From positions 13,624,487 through 13,688,486 of the forward strand of contig JABAKD010000027.1 of the NCBI GenBank assembly GCA_012845835.1: a DNA stretch of 64,000 bases, written 5' to 3'. Shown in pieces: positions 1 to 12,069 of this stretch (positions are counted from its first letter, which is position 1; every line of letters begins with the position of its first letter). Below the pieces are notes generated by a model. That model was not told the DNA's origin. It ran no database searches and was given only the letters and a program-made list of their open reading frames with translations. The stretch is from Undaria pinnatifida (lineage: Eukaryota; Sar; Phaeophyceae; Laminariales; Alariaceae). Both the position numbers and the translations under genes were made by a program.

Positions 1-2330
1 GGTCTCGCTAACAATCCGCGCGGCCACTAGCCCAGAAAAAATCCACGGCATGTGATATCTTCTTCAATCCCACCATCGAAAAGTGGGGTCGACTACCACG
101 AGGCTGTATCTCCAGAAAATTGTCTATCAGCAGAGAGCGTAAACCCCTAGCAAACGCTAGCAACTCCGAGTCCGTGTCCCTGTGCCGTCGTTGGAATTAC
201 TGGGGATTTTAGCGTCGACAACGATCCTTGAGAGGGGTGGCCAGAACTAGAGTTCACCGCGGCTGGTTTGGACGCAGAGCGAGCGACTGTAATTGAATTA
301 CGAGCGAAAGCGATCCATAAACAGTGCTGCCTACTTGGTACATTGCAACTCTCCGTTGTGCTTAGCACGCCCCCCTCCGGCATATGCCTACTGTACTACT
401 TCGCTAAATATGAAGACATCATACGCGATGGCACGCAAACAATAGTTTTCGACGATGCTGACTGCGCCCAGGTGAGTTGAGTTATTAATTGACGATCTCC
501 AAAGATCCCAACCATACCGAAGTCGCATTTTTATTGCGGTCGTGACAGTGAGCCAATTATAGTCAATGCGGTCAAACTTTGTGTGGCGCCGTACAACGGT
601 ATAGCCCCAATGATCTACGAAGCAATCGAGCCGCCCTGTCCAAGATATTTCTTTGTATTGTCTACCCATAGCTATGCAGCCCCCCCCGTCCCCCCCGCCG
701 CAAGCACGTCTAAACTCACCTTGATGAGATAAAATCGAAGGCCGGATCCAATAGGCCAAGGTCTTCCGCACCCGGCTTAATTTTGTCGGGGGCCCCAACT
801 GAGACTTGCCGTCTGGGGCGCTGGAAATTGGGATGATAGGAAGAGAGATTTTGGGGACGGGCGATAAGCAGCAAGGCGATATTTCCGCCAACCGGTCATG
901 ACGTACGAGGCAAGCAATCGTTTGCAATCCCAGGTACACGCACGAAACAAGGAAAAAAAAGGCGCCTGAGACGCGACCTCATTGTACTCGCTCACATGGT
1001 TCGCACTCCAAGCGCAATCTTTATCTTTGTCACCTGTGATTCTTCAAGTGTTTTTTGAGTGAATTGGTACTCAACCCCGACACGATATATGAGTTTGAAA
1101 CTTACCAGCACAACCTAACGTATCACTGTGCTTGCTAGGACAGAACGACTGCGCGAAGTATCATTTTCTTCCGGCCCAACGGGCGTCTTCTGCTTGACTC
1201 GCTGCCTTGTCATACCAAAACAGTGGCGGCCGGACAGATTCGACCACAAAGAAAGTAGAAAACATCAAGGGGCAAACGGCGGTATGCTCATCAATGCATA
1301 TTTCACACTGACGGGGCGGTTTTGGATTCAAGCACCAAAATTGAAAACTGAACGTAGAAGTGTATTACATGGGCAGAGCACATGAACATTTACAACTGAC
1401 TCTCACCGCATCGCTCTCCCCGGGAATGCTATGCATGGTTTTGCGCCAATGTCGTCCGTCACGGCTCTGAGCCCCACTCCACGAACAGGCGCATGATCGG
1501 TGCGCGTGGTGGCCTTCACGCCCACCGCGCAACGTCCTAAAAGAGTGGTAGGGAACAGCATCACCAGTCACACGTCAGCAGGCAGAAATAGTCTGGACGC
1601 CATTACGCCAGTACTGTACATCTGAGGAGGGGAAGAACGTGAAAGGATGTGAGGTATGGGATGGAAACAAGTTCAAGAGATGAACGTCCACGGTAGAACG
1701 TGACGCATCACACGCGTTGCGGTGCACGTTGCTCAAGCCTGAACGAGACATGGACGAATCGTCCCTCCGCGCCATCTACTCGACAACCAGTCAACCTCAC
1801 CTTAACGTGGCGGAATCCTTTCCCCTTGTCCGCGTTTCTCACTCCTGCCAAAGGCCGTATCGTGCTCCCGATGGATGCTTCGGCGTTGAGGATCCCATAA
1901 ATCTATGAGCATTTTTTTTCAAGAAGCAAGGGCGAAGAGAGAAACGGTGCTGTACAGATGCTGCTGACTCCTATCTTGGATGACTTGAGGTTCCTACCAA
2001 CCAGAATACAGTACCTGTGCACTTAACAACCTGTGTACTTGGACAATCTGTGTAAGTGTACGTAAGTATACGGCGACAGTTGCTCGGCGATACGAACAGC
2101 AGGACACCGTAAACAACAGCAATAACATCCTCAACAGCTAGCGGAACCGACACAGCTACTACTGATACTGTACAGCATAAACCCCAGTTTTTGCAGCGGC
2201 TACTGCTGCTTCATGTGACAGTTGCTGTTGCCATGCCTATCACTGCCGCTGTTATTCCACACCTGGGAAAACAGTATATCGACTACGTGCGCGGTGTGCA
2301 TGTTGTCCGGCAATACGGTACGTGCGTTGG
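1..2330. other. No recognised gene
   Basis: No domain, repeat family or splice-consistent exon chain recognised. A frame at about 276-471 ends at CCCAG|GTGAGT and could be an exon, but nothing supports it further. Confidence 0.5.
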
Positions 2331-2340
2331 GGAGCCGCGG

Positions 2341-2385
2341 GCAGCAGCAGCAGTAGCCGTAGAAGAAGGACAGCAGCAGCAGTAG

Positions 2386-2416
<31 letters not shown>

Positions 2417-2432
2417 AGCAGCAGCAGCAGAG
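2341..2432 (+). repeat. CAG-rich imperfect microsatellite
   Basis: Runs of CAG interrupted by TAG, GTAG and GAAG. No open coding frame of substance. Confidence 0.85.
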
Positions 2433-3869
2433 GTCTAAAATAGTAATTGACACAGCTTCTATCACTCTATACATGTAGCAACCCAGTTGCCGCTGCTGCC
2501 GCTGTCACGCGTTGCTGTTGATGGTGAACCTTTTTCCGCCAATGTCCTCCACATGTGACTACGCGATGACTGTGCTCAACGCGTGCAATAATAGGATGCC
2601 GCAGACAGCAGCCGCGACCGCCGCAGCAGCCGCTCAAAGCAATGTGCATTACCTCCACCACTGTACAGTAGCAACCCGAGCAGTCTGTTACCCTCTGCGG
2701 TGTACCTAGTACTGTTACCGCTGCTGTCCGCGGCCTATTGTTGTTGCAACACAGCAGTTAGTTGGTAGCTGCTGTTTCGTGCACTGGTTGTATCCGTGCG
2801 CTATGTATTCGTGCAATGGAGCGTACGAAGACACCGCCTACAAACCTGACCAGAATCTAGTCAAACGAAGCCTACGAGACAACGATACACAACCAATCAA
2901 GCGCATGAAAGTACCAGCGAAAGCATCACCCTTCTACTCACGGTATTGCTGCATGTTGCTGGCCTTGCTGCTGCGCGTACGGCACGGAAAACAGACTCGC
3001 CCGGTCAGGTCAAGGCTCCAGTGTCGCTCCAACTAGACCCGATCTGTATCGCTTTTTTGGCGGTGGTGGTTGTCGACGCAGGGGGCCATCCTCACCGAAA
3101 ACGTTGGCTTATTAGGGTCTACCGGTATGTGCACGGTGATCCCCAGCTCATGACATTCCAGGAATGTGTGTAGAAGGGCATTCGGGCTTCTAAAATGTGG
3201 GTTGTGTTCGAGTGGGGAGCGTGCAGAGCAGTTTGAATTGCGGCGCGATGCAAAGCAAATGCAAAGCAGAATAGAGCCTTTTGATTGGTCAATGCAAAGC
3301 AAAATGGGGTTTCGATACAATGGGTGCATTACGATGCAAAGCAAATAAAGCTCTATGATTGGTCAATGCAAAGCAGATCTGGCCCGGTGCGTTCAAGACT
3401 CGCCACACCATTCCGCAGCGTAAGCAATACACCCCCCCTTAAACTTGTACATCTGCGGGGCACCCTGGTTCAGATTTTTTTTTCGTCTTTATAGCGGGGA
3501 GTTGACTTAAGAAGTGCGTCTTTAAGCGGGGTTTGACTGTATTATTGAGTTACTTCTACGAAGGGTGACATCGAAATTTAAAAAAATGTGTGAATAGAAG
3601 GGTAATAAAAAGGATGGAGCAAAAAATACCATAAAAATAAAATGTATTCATACTGATTCATGACATCATAGACTAGACTATACATGTATAGTCTAATAAT
3701 TCAACAACAAAACAGAGAGTACACATACATATAGGGTTGCCAGCCCTTCCTTGCCTATTTTTTTGCCCGCCTGTTCATTGCGGTTGGCATTGAATCGCCG
3801 AACCAACTTGCTGGATTCACGGAAGAGGTGCATCTCTATCATCTCGTCTCTCTTAGCTCTATCTAGGAG

Positions 3870-3872
<3 letters not shown>

Positions 3873-3950
<78 letters not shown>
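3873..3950 (+). repeat. (TTG)26 microsatellite
   Basis: 26 uninterrupted TTG units. The opposite strand would read as polyglutamine, but no supporting gene structure surrounds it. Confidence 0.9.
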
Positions 3951-3951
<1 letters not shown>

Positions 3952-4082
3952 ATTCGCATCGTTACACGAACACACTGCTTGGTGTCCTGGATGTAGATGC
4001 ATATCATGGGTGCAAATATCCGATTAATATCCGTATGATGTGAAAGGAAGGGCACATGCATATACAAACCCGTAATACGCGC

Positions 4083-4180
4083 GATTGGAGTATCACAAAC
4101 AGCGTGTAAAGATGAGTTTCGACAAAATTTCCGATCTCACAGCTGGAGTGTATTTCCATTTTTATAATATAGTCTACACA
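4083..4180 (-). repeat. Interspersed repeat family A, short left-end fragment
   Basis: Reads GGAGTATCACAAACAGCGTG, GATGAGTTTCGACAAAATTT and CTCACAGCTGGAGTGTATTT. Similar left-end fragments lie at 22490-22575 and 24710-24800. Confidence 0.6.
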
Positions 4181-4552
4181 GCCCGCTATGATTATACGTG
4201 TTCGCTCCACAAACGCGTGAGCGTGACGTCGAGGTATCAAGCGGATATATCATACACGACGTTCTAAGGGCTCCAGCAACTTTGTGTGACCACGGACTTT
4301 AGGTGTTTGACAAGGGTTAATGTGAAACAGCAACACGACGCACGTGTGCACACGAAAATAACTGTCTGCCTACTGGGTGTCATCTCAAACTGAAACGAAA
4401 TTTCGGTACATGCACACCACCACCCTTCAACCGTTAACCGGCTGATTGCTCGAAAATATCCGAAGATCATGTGGAGTAGAGGATAGCAAGGCATAGGACC
4501 AATACGTAGACTAGAGGGTCTCCGTTGGATTTCGTTTTACTGCACCTCGCTT

Positions 4553-5313
4553 CCATTTCTTACACAGTCGAAATTTCGACTGGATTCTTCTGGTCCTTCT
4601 TATCGTCAGTCGAGTCGATTTTGTAGTTTTTGTACTTTCCCTAAAGGCGGTCGGTGTGAGGGGGTACTGCTGTACTGCTGTATGGCAGTCGAAAATCGAT
4701 TGGCAGCTCTGTGCCTAGCGCGTTCTGCGCGAGCAACGCGCGCTCGCGCTCGACGAACCTTCGTCCCAGCGAGTTGGTGGCTTTGGGCTTAGAGCCGAAA
4801 GCTATATTCGTGGAGTTGCACTCAGCCGAGAGCCGCCAAAGCTACAGCAGGCGTAGCCGTTGTTGGCAAAATGGGATCGATACCGCGCGCTGCTGCCGTC
4901 GTGTGATACACGCTGCTGGGGAGCGGAGCTCGGAATGCGCCACGATGACTTGCGGCGAGAAGCAACAGCAGTGATAGCGTCAGCGCCTTGTTTGATGCTG
5001 TGCTGTGTGGTACTTGGTGTGGGTGTGTGGACGTGTGGGTGTGTGGGCATGTGGGTGTGTGTTTGGTGGTGGGATGATCGATGCGACGGGCTAAAAAAGC
5101 ACCTGTAAAACTTTTTCGACTGAGTTTTTCGACTGGCGGAGATCCAGTCAAAAAATAATACTCCTTCGACTGGAAAAGTTTACTTTTTCGAGTGGATCCC
5201 CCAGGCGGAAAACTCAGTCGAAAAAAGGTGAGTCGAAAAAGCCCTTTGCCCGATTTGGCCCTCAGTCGAAAAATGCCGTTTTCGACTGACAAATCCCACT
5301 GTGTAAGAAATGG
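4553..5313. mobile_element. Inverted-repeat-bounded element with CAGTCGAAA motifs
   Basis: CCATTTCTTACACAGT at 4553-4568 is the exact reverse complement of ACTGTGTAAGAAATGG at 5298-5313. Many copies of CAGTCGAAA or its complement cluster just inside both ends (around 4566-4700 and 5117-5290), like subterminal transposase-binding repeats. The 239-codon open frame on the minus strand here (4822-5541) runs past the right end and looks non-coding. It is probably a non-autonomous DNA transposon. Confidence 0.5.
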
Positions 5314-5699
5314 CCTTACCTCATCATCGCGCCGCGTTTCGCACAGAATCTCGGAGTTACGGTTCGCCAATTTCTCACGCACCAGCACTACCTCTACTAC
5401 TGAAGAACTACAAGTTAAAAACGTTGAACGACAAGCAAGCGCAGATCTCCTAGAGTACTGACCGCCCGTGTCGGCTTCACGATACGACATGCATACCTGT
5501 TGTAAACCATGTACATATGCGTTGATGACGACGGCCCTCATTTATAATGATATCAATAATACAGTCAGACCACCACAAACAAGCTGACGTCCCTGACGTT
5601 TGTATCGGATACGTGAGGCGATGTCACGTGTACGCTCTTTTCAATGACCCTCTACTGACTGTCTCTCAACCGTACTGCTGTATGCGTGTGTTGTTGACA

Positions 5700-5870
5700 T
5701 CAAACAGTAGGTATTGCCACCCATCTTCATCCAGCACACCAAGCAGCATCCGTGCTGTTGCCTCATAAAAAGAGCAGGGAGAGACGACGAGCTCTGTGGT
5801 CAAACTACGAGACAGATACACACTGCAAACAAACGAGACAGAGATACGCATTGCAAATGCAGCAGCAAGA
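5700..5870 (+). repeat. Diverged fragment of family C
   Basis: CATCTTCATCCAGCACACCA, GAGCTCTGTGGTCAAACTAC and GAGACAGATACACA line up with the start of the 700-bp family C with many differences. Confidence 0.45.
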
Positions 5871-6186
5871 TTATTTCGCCCTAGTGTAGTGTTCGCCATT
5901 ATTTCTTGCAGTTGCAGTTTTAGCTAATTCATATACAACATCGATAAACTATTACCTTGGTATTATTTATAGTAGTCGTGAGACCACGATAACCTGCACC
6001 TGTTTTGTATTAATAGTGCTATAAATATACTACAGTGTATTTTCATTTTTTATAAAATATACTACCAGGTACGACACAATTAAAGGTCATTTGGTTTGCT
6101 GTACGTTGTGGATGAAACAAGGGGTTCACCCATTCATTCGGGAACGCACATACAGTAACTCATACATGATCTCATCATTATTAAGA

Positions 6187-6367
6187 TATTGGTTTGTTTG
6201 TGGAAGGAGGGAGCCCCGATCAAATACTTCGCGAAGAATTTCGGTACACGTGACAAAATGTCAAATATTGAGTTCTTAGTATGCGCTTAGCAGGTGGTAG
6301 CAAAGGCATGTTGTGCTGGAAATGGCGAAACTACCTGTGTGGCGCTTGGAACTCGATGAAGATAAAA
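6187..6367 (+). repeat. 180-bp direct repeat, left copy
   Basis: Shares TGTGGAAGGAGGGAGCCCCG, TCGCGAAGAATTTCGG and CTTGGAACTCGATGAAGATA with 6606-6787. A family A element lies between them. Confidence 0.8.
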
Positions 6368-6415
6368 CTAGGAATTCACCCATTCGGGAACGCTCATACA
6401 TGATCTCATCATATT

Positions 6416-6605
6416 ATTATTAAAATTAAAATACACTCCAGCTGTAAGATGGAATATTTGTCGAAAGCCATCTTTGCAAGCTGTGTGTGATACTCCGATC
6501 GCGCGTATTACGGGTTGTGTGTCATCATTAAGGATATAGGTCGGCGACTCCCCTTGCAACTACACACAGCAGTGTAGCTATCAGGGTCAACAGGGTAATG
6601 GTAGT
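6416..6605 (+). repeat. Interspersed repeat family A, copy lacking its right end
   Basis: Matches family A from the A/T-rich start through GGTCGGCGACTCCCCTTGC and AGGGTCAACAGGGT. It lies between the two copies of the 180-bp direct repeat at 6187 and 6606. Confidence 0.7.
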
Positions 6606-6787
6606 CATGATATTGGTTTGTGGAAGGAGGGAGCCCCAATCAAATATTTCGCGAAGAATTTCGGCAAACATGACAGAATGTCAAGTTTTGCGTTTGATAT
6701 CGTACGCTCAGCAGGTGGTAGCAAAGGCTAGCGCTGGAAAAGGCAATAGCGTACCTGTGTGGCGCTTGGAACTCGATGAAGATAATC
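6606..6787 (+). repeat. 180-bp direct repeat, right copy
   Basis: Partner of 6187-6367. The GAAGCCCCGACCAG-type part also recurs near 10640 and 41595. Confidence 0.8.
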
Positions 6788-7236
6788 CATGTTGAAAATA
6801 GCTACTTTTGTGGGCCAAAAAGGCAGAAGAAGAGGGAGAAACAAGAGTGGAAAAAAATAAGAGTGTGGGGGGGTGTGAGCTTTCACCAGCGTTCTCGATC
6901 AACCTCCAGCAAGTACGTTGTGGTGACCTAGCTCTTCTAACACAGCAACGTTCCTTGAGGCTTGCTCGCTGTCTACGGTACCTACACCAACGTGCGCTGA
7001 GGGTTTTGTCGTGGAAGCCTTCACGCTTGGCTACTACGTCACAGTCCCGATAGTCAACGACATATCCTATTCCCTGAACGTTGCTTATATTACACGTGAG
7101 CAATTAATTGTACCGCATTATTGTTACTCGTATCAAATTACACCGTAGTGCTCTTCTTATACGTACTAATTTTGCACCACATCGTTGGATCATTTCATTT
7201 GTGCGCAGGCCTTCATGTATCGTGCGATTTCGGCTT

Positions 7237-7949
7237 TGTGTGTGTGTGTGTGTTCTTCACATTAAACCGTTCTTCTACTCGTCGACATCCAGCACACCCA
7301 GTGTCCGTACTGATTCTTCACCCTAGAAAGATCAGCTCTGTGGTCACAAGCCACGACACAGAGATAATGCATCGTAATGCATTCGACAACGCAATGTCAT
7401 GCCCTAGTACTGGGTACGACAGGCACAACATACATACGTCAGCAACAGAAATACATTGGAAGAGAGAAATACGAAATAAAAAAAAAAAAAAAAAATAAGG
7501 AAACAAATAAAAACAAAGATAAAAATAAAACAAAAAATGAAACAAACAAAACAAAGGGGAAATCGAAGAAACAACCCAACCGAAAAGGAGAGCCAAAGCT
7601 CGGAAAAGAAACATAATAAAATGAAATAAAATAAAGTAAAGTAAAACCAAAATAAGATAATCCGAACACGAGCCAAAAACCTGGACACGCAAGGAGGGAA
7701 CAAAGGGGAAAAAAATACCCCAGAAAAAGACGAAAAGTGCTATGTACCTACTAGTCGGCCTGGTACCTTGCTACCCTGTCTGCCATCTCCTTCCTGCCTT
7801 CGTCCACCGCGGTCTCCCTTCTATTCCTCCTGTTGCCCCCCCTGCCCCCATTCCCTTGGACGGCTTTCCTTCTACTCCTCCTGTTTCCCCCCCTCCCCCC
7901 TTTGTGTTCTTCTCATTAAACCAAAATACCTTGTAAAAGAGAGAAACAA
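7237..7949 (+). repeat. 700-bp repeat family C, copy 1
   Basis: Begins after a TG run with CACATTAAACCGTTCTTCTA and ends CCTTGTAAAAGAGAGAAACA. Copy 2 at 27201-27938 is nearly identical. The middle is A-rich with AAAACAAAG-type runs. The open frames within it are low-complexity. A further partial repeat of its A-rich and TACCCC segments follows at 7950-8100. Confidence 0.8.
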
Positions 7950-8522
7950 CGAAAGAAACCAAGACAAAATAAAGAAATAAATAAATAAATAAAAAGGGGA
8001 GCCAAAGCACGGGAGATAGAAACATACCCCGAGCATGAGCCAAAATGGACATGCAAGGGGGAAAGAAAGGGGAAAAATACCCCGGAAAAAAGAAACAAGT
8101 AAAAGAAGCTTTAGGTAGGTGTGAAAGCGCAGTATTTCCCGGACGAATTTTGATTTCGTTTGGCTTTGTTGGATATTCCTATTAATAGGCCCCCCCAGCA
8201 CCTTGTCTGATTTCATTTGGTTCTTCGGATCTTCCTAGGGCTCCAGCACAATTATGTGACCACGGACTCTAGATTTTTGACAAGAAAGAGTTAATGTGAG
8301 AACAACAACTGGTCACATACTCTGAATTTTGACAAGAGTTGATATGTATGTGAGGCAACAACAACAACGTTTTCTACCAGAGTACTGCTCAAGAAGTAGT
8401 CGTTGTAGGCACGGCCACGAGAATAGGCTGATGATAGCTATGTTTCTCAACACGAAACAATTGAATGATGAAAATATAACAAAATAACGGCGAAGTTTTA
8501 TGTTTCGTTTTCTCGTTTTATA

Positions 8523-8775
8523 TTATAAAAAATGAAAATACACTCCAGCTGTGAGATCGAAGATCTCGTCGAAACTCATCTTTGCAAGCTGTGTGTGATA
8601 CTCCGATCGCGCGCATTACGAGTTGTGTGTCCTCATTAAGGATAGACGTGGGCGACTCCCCTTACAACTACAGAGTAGCTATCAGGGTCAAAAAGGTGAT
8701 TTTAGTCAGTCTGTGCGCGGAAACTATAAAAAAAACCGTTTCTGAGGGGGACAAAATCCGACAGCTGTGAAGGGA
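8523..8775 (+). repeat. Interspersed repeat family A, full-length copy
   Basis: A ~240-bp family that starts AATACACTCCAGCTGTGAGA and ends near CTGACAGCTGTG, so it has short CAGCTGT/ACAGCTG ends and an A/T-rich left flank. Shared internal blocks are CATCTTTGCAAGCTGTGTGT, GATACTCCGATCGCGCGTAT and GGTCGGCGACTCCCCTT. I see no tRNA promoter boxes or coding potential. Class unassigned. Confidence 0.75.
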
Positions 8776-8825
8776 AATGTGTCCTTTTATCAAGTGAACC
8801 CTTGTAAGTCGAATAACCGGTGAGG

Positions 8826-9945
8826 GGGGGGGCGGAGTTTTTGAAGGACGTGGGGGCCTGGTTTTGATCAAAAGCGAGCGGGTTTGGAGGAGGGGGGGGG
8901 GGGGGGGCGGGGGGGGGAAAGGGGGGGCAATTTGTGCATGTAAGCTATAAATCCTTTCAAGGGGATAAATCTGACGGTTTTGGCACCAGTATATTATTGG
9001 GGGGGGGGGGGGGGGCGGGGTTGGGGCGGGGGGGGGGAGGGGGGGGTTGGGGCGGGGGGGGGGGGAGGGGGGGGCAGCTCAATATGTGCGTGGAACTATA
9101 CATTTTTTTGAGGGGATAAATGTGACGGTTTTGGAAATAATGCATCAGTTTATCATGTATATCCTGGGGTAAGTCGTACAATCAGTGAGTAAAGAGAGGG
9201 TGGAGTGTTCGAGGGGTTGGGGTTGGGATGGGTTGGGGGGGGGGGGGGGGGGGGTGGGGGGGGGGGGGCGGGGGGGGGGGGGGGGAAGTGCTTTTTAGGT
9301 GAGGGGTTTGTTATACGTGTAGTGCTAGGTATAGGCGATGGTGCGGGTGATGGGGAAGAAGGGGGCGTTCGAGGCGGGGGGGGGGGGGGGGCACAGCGGC
9401 ATGGATGGCTCTCGAAAGATATCCGGTGCGTGAAGTGTTTATTAATCTGGCGGATTTCGATATTTATTTGGTGGGGCGTTTGAGTAAGGGAGAGCAAGAG
9501 GGGGGGCGGGGGGGGGGGGGGGGGTTCGGAGGTTTAGGTCACAAATATGATATTCAAATACACTTCGGCTGTGAGATCAAAGAGATATGTAGCAGCTTGT
9601 TATACGCGTGGTGCTAGGTCTAGGCGATCGTGCGGTTGGTTGGAAAAGAGGGGGCGTTGGAGGGGGGGGGGGGGAGGGGGGGGGGAAGAATTGAAAACTA
9701 CGTCATAGATGGTCAGAAAGATAATGACGTGATATGAACTGCGTATAGGTGTTTATTACTCAGGCCGATTTCGATTGTGAGTGGGGCGTTTGGACAAACT
9801 AGGCGGAAGGGGAGGGGGCATCGGGGGACGGGGGACGGGGGGGGGAGGGTTGGGGTTTTTTATGAACAAGAGGGTTCAGGGGAGGGGGAGGGGAGGGGGG
9901 GGGGGGGCGGGGGGCGGGACATTTCGATATGTGCGCGGAAACTGT
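8826..9945 (+). repeat. Poly-G minisatellite block
   Basis: About 1.1 kb with long G runs broken by single A, T or C, alternating with short segments resembling the right end of family A (GTGCGCGGAAACTGTAAATC, GGGGACAAACCTGACG). The plus strand is almost free of C in the runs. Predicted glycine/proline open frames here are artefacts of the G tracts. A smaller similar block is at 58905-59010. Confidence 0.8.
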
Positions 9946-10125
9946 AAATCCTCAAAGGGGACAAACCTGACGATTGAAGCAATAAGACATACCTTTATAT
10001 CATCTGGCTTGTAATTTTTACTATTCTAGAAGGTTTGATGTTCGATGCAGCATGCAACCCAGTGTTTAAGTGTAGTAGATAACGTGTTAAATCTTCATAA
10101 TTTGTTGTTATACTACAACGAAATA

Positions 10126-10372
10126 AAAATACACACTCCGGCTGTGAGATCGAAGATTTCGTCGAAACTCATTTTGCAAGCTGTGTGTAATGCTCCAATC
10201 GCGCCTATTGCTGGGTGTGTGTCACCGCTATTAAGGATACAGGTCGGCGACTCCACTTGGAACTACAGTGTAGCTTGTACCAGGGTCGACAGGGTGACGT
10301 TAATCAACCTGTTCGCGGAACCATATAACCCGTTTTTGAGCGGGACAAAACCTGACAGCTGTCTGTGTAGAC
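10126..10372 (+). repeat. Interspersed repeat family A, full-length copy
   Basis: Starts AAAAATACACACTCCGGCTG and ends CAAAACCTGACAGCTGTC. A second copy follows 13 bases later. Confidence 0.75.
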
Positions 10373-10384
10373 TAATATTACAAA

Positions 10385-10625
10385 AATAAAAAACACTCCA
10401 GCTAGCTGTGAGTTCGAAAATTTTGTCGAAACTCATCTTTGCAAGCTGTGCGTGATACTCCGATCATCGCGCGTATTAAGGGGTTGTATGTCCTCATTAA
10501 GGATATAGGTCGGCGACTCCCCTTACAACTACAGTGTAGCTATCAGGGTCAACAGGGTGATGTTAGTCAGTCTGTGCGCTAAAACTATAAAACCCGTTTC
10601 TGAGGGGACAAAATCTGACATTTTT
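10385..10625 (+). repeat. Interspersed repeat family A, tandem neighbour copy
   Basis: Starts AAAAACACTCCAGCTAGCTG and ends GGGGACAAAATCTGACA. Head-to-tail with the copy at 10126. Confidence 0.75.
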
Positions 10626-10930
10626 ATGTGGCATGCATGTTGTGAATGGAGAAAGCCCCGACCAGTTATTTCGGAGCCCTGTTTAAAGCTTGATAGTAAA
10701 TCTTTTAGGGGGTTTTAGGCCGTGACGCCTAACGTCGACCACCCGACCAGAACCCTAACCCAATCCAGCCCCAGCCCACGAGGGGTGCCCTCTGCTTGGA
10801 TGCTGTGGCTTGTGAAGGCTCTACTGTAAGTTGACTCGGCCAGCTTGTGTATGCCGCGAATTTGAAAGCCATTGGGCCGGATCGGGATGCTGTGGCTTGG
10901 AACGACTCTACACTAGGTTTGACTGAACCG

Positions 10931-11151
10931 TACATGATTCCCCTAATAAGCCACGAACAGAGTGCATAATTTATTTCGTGTCTCGACAAAAAAGACACAA
11001 ACACTAATTCGCTACATGCGTAATAAATCTTTCAACACCGCATACAATTCCCCTAAGCTGGCACCAACAGAGTGTGTAACTTACTATGTTGTGTCTCGAC
11101 AAAAATTACACAAGCACTACTATTTGGATGTGATAAATCTTTCAACAGATC
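10931..11151 (+). repeat. ~110-bp tandem duplication
   Basis: Two units with ATTCCCCTAA, CAACAGAGTG, GTGTCTCGACAAAAA and ATAAATCTTTCAACA. The second starts at 11041. Confidence 0.75.
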
Positions 11152-11234
11152 ACATGAAACAACGAAAAGAACACAAACAACATGATAAGAATACGTGCAC
11201 AGACATACTTAGTAGACTATATCAATTGATATAT

Positions 11235-11477
11235 GGCTGAATCTATAATAGCCCCCCTCCAAATCAGCGATTTTCTTCAACGAAAGTTTCACGACTGCTC
11301 GGCACGAGGAAGAATGGCAAGAAAACGTAATATACATTTTCCTGTTTGCAAAGAAGAAATATTGAACGACGACCGTCGGGATGGCAAAGGTCACCGTATT
11401 TCAGGAGGTACGGCCGGGAGCTGGTTTCAAAGCCGGCGATTTCTTTAAACAAATATTGGGGGGGCTACCGTAGAACG
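11235..11477 (+). mobile_element. Inverted-repeat element family B, copy 1
   Basis: A ~245-bp element whose left end reads CTATAATAGCCCCCCTCC and right end GGGGGGGCTACCGTAGAACG, inverted to each other. Other copies: 37018, 39746, 52536 and 56974. Inside are the shared stretches CAGCGATTTTCTTCAACGAA and ATTTCAGGAGGTACGGCCGG. Confidence 0.65.
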
Positions 11478-12069
11478 TAGGGCTGACCCAATAGTCTTGA
11501 GCTTTTTTCTGATATAGTCTAAGCTTTTGTTTTCAGTGGACATAGGCGTGTAAACTGAAAATAAATAACCCTGCGATTTACGCCAGTTTTGCGCGGATAA
11601 GCTCGACTTTGTGCGCTCTTTGTTTCATTTCTAGCTTGATTTTTGTTCGATAACAGCGTGTTTGCTCGTCTAACACTCGTTGGGCATCCTTGCTTGTCGT
11701 CGATAAGCTCATGGAACGTGGGTTCTTCGGCTATTTTACTTTTATTCTACACGCCACATGGCCGGTGCAGGTGTGTCAGTGCTGTAAAAAAATATTTAGA
11801 CTAGTCTATACACTTCTATTTGTACTTACTTCGAAAGAGCATGTATATTTTACGTATCATACTTCTGCGGTTGTTGTGTGTTCTTGTGTGTTGTCCATAA
11901 AGACTGCAGCACAGTGCGCACAGTGCCTTGCTGCCTTCTCCATACCACCGCACCACCACGTCAATTGGAAAACTTGCTTGAACTCTCCACTCGAAACTCG
12001 ACAGCAAAAACAGAGCTAGCGAGTTAGCCAAACATAGCGGACTACCCAGCACCCCCGCACCCCGCACGA

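Noticed and set aside
268-480. Open frame ending at a consensus donor
   Set aside because: One donor alone is weak evidence. No partner exon or recognised domain.
3693-4067. Polyglutamine protein from the TTG tract (minus strand)
   Set aside because: The frame is the microsatellite plus unremarkable flanks. No homology or exon structure.
4822-5541. 239-codon open frame on the minus strand
   Set aside because: It spans the right end of the inverted-repeat element and is made largely of translated CAGTCGAAA motifs and a CA-rich tract. No domain.
7404-7703. Phe/Leu-rich hydrophobic frames resembling membrane proteins
   Set aside because: They are antisense translations of an A-rich low-complexity part of repeat family C and recur in its other copy with different A-run lengths.
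9153-9497. Proline-rich and glycine-rich open frames in the poly-G block
   Set aside because: They are translations of G runs with no start context, splice sites or conserved residues.
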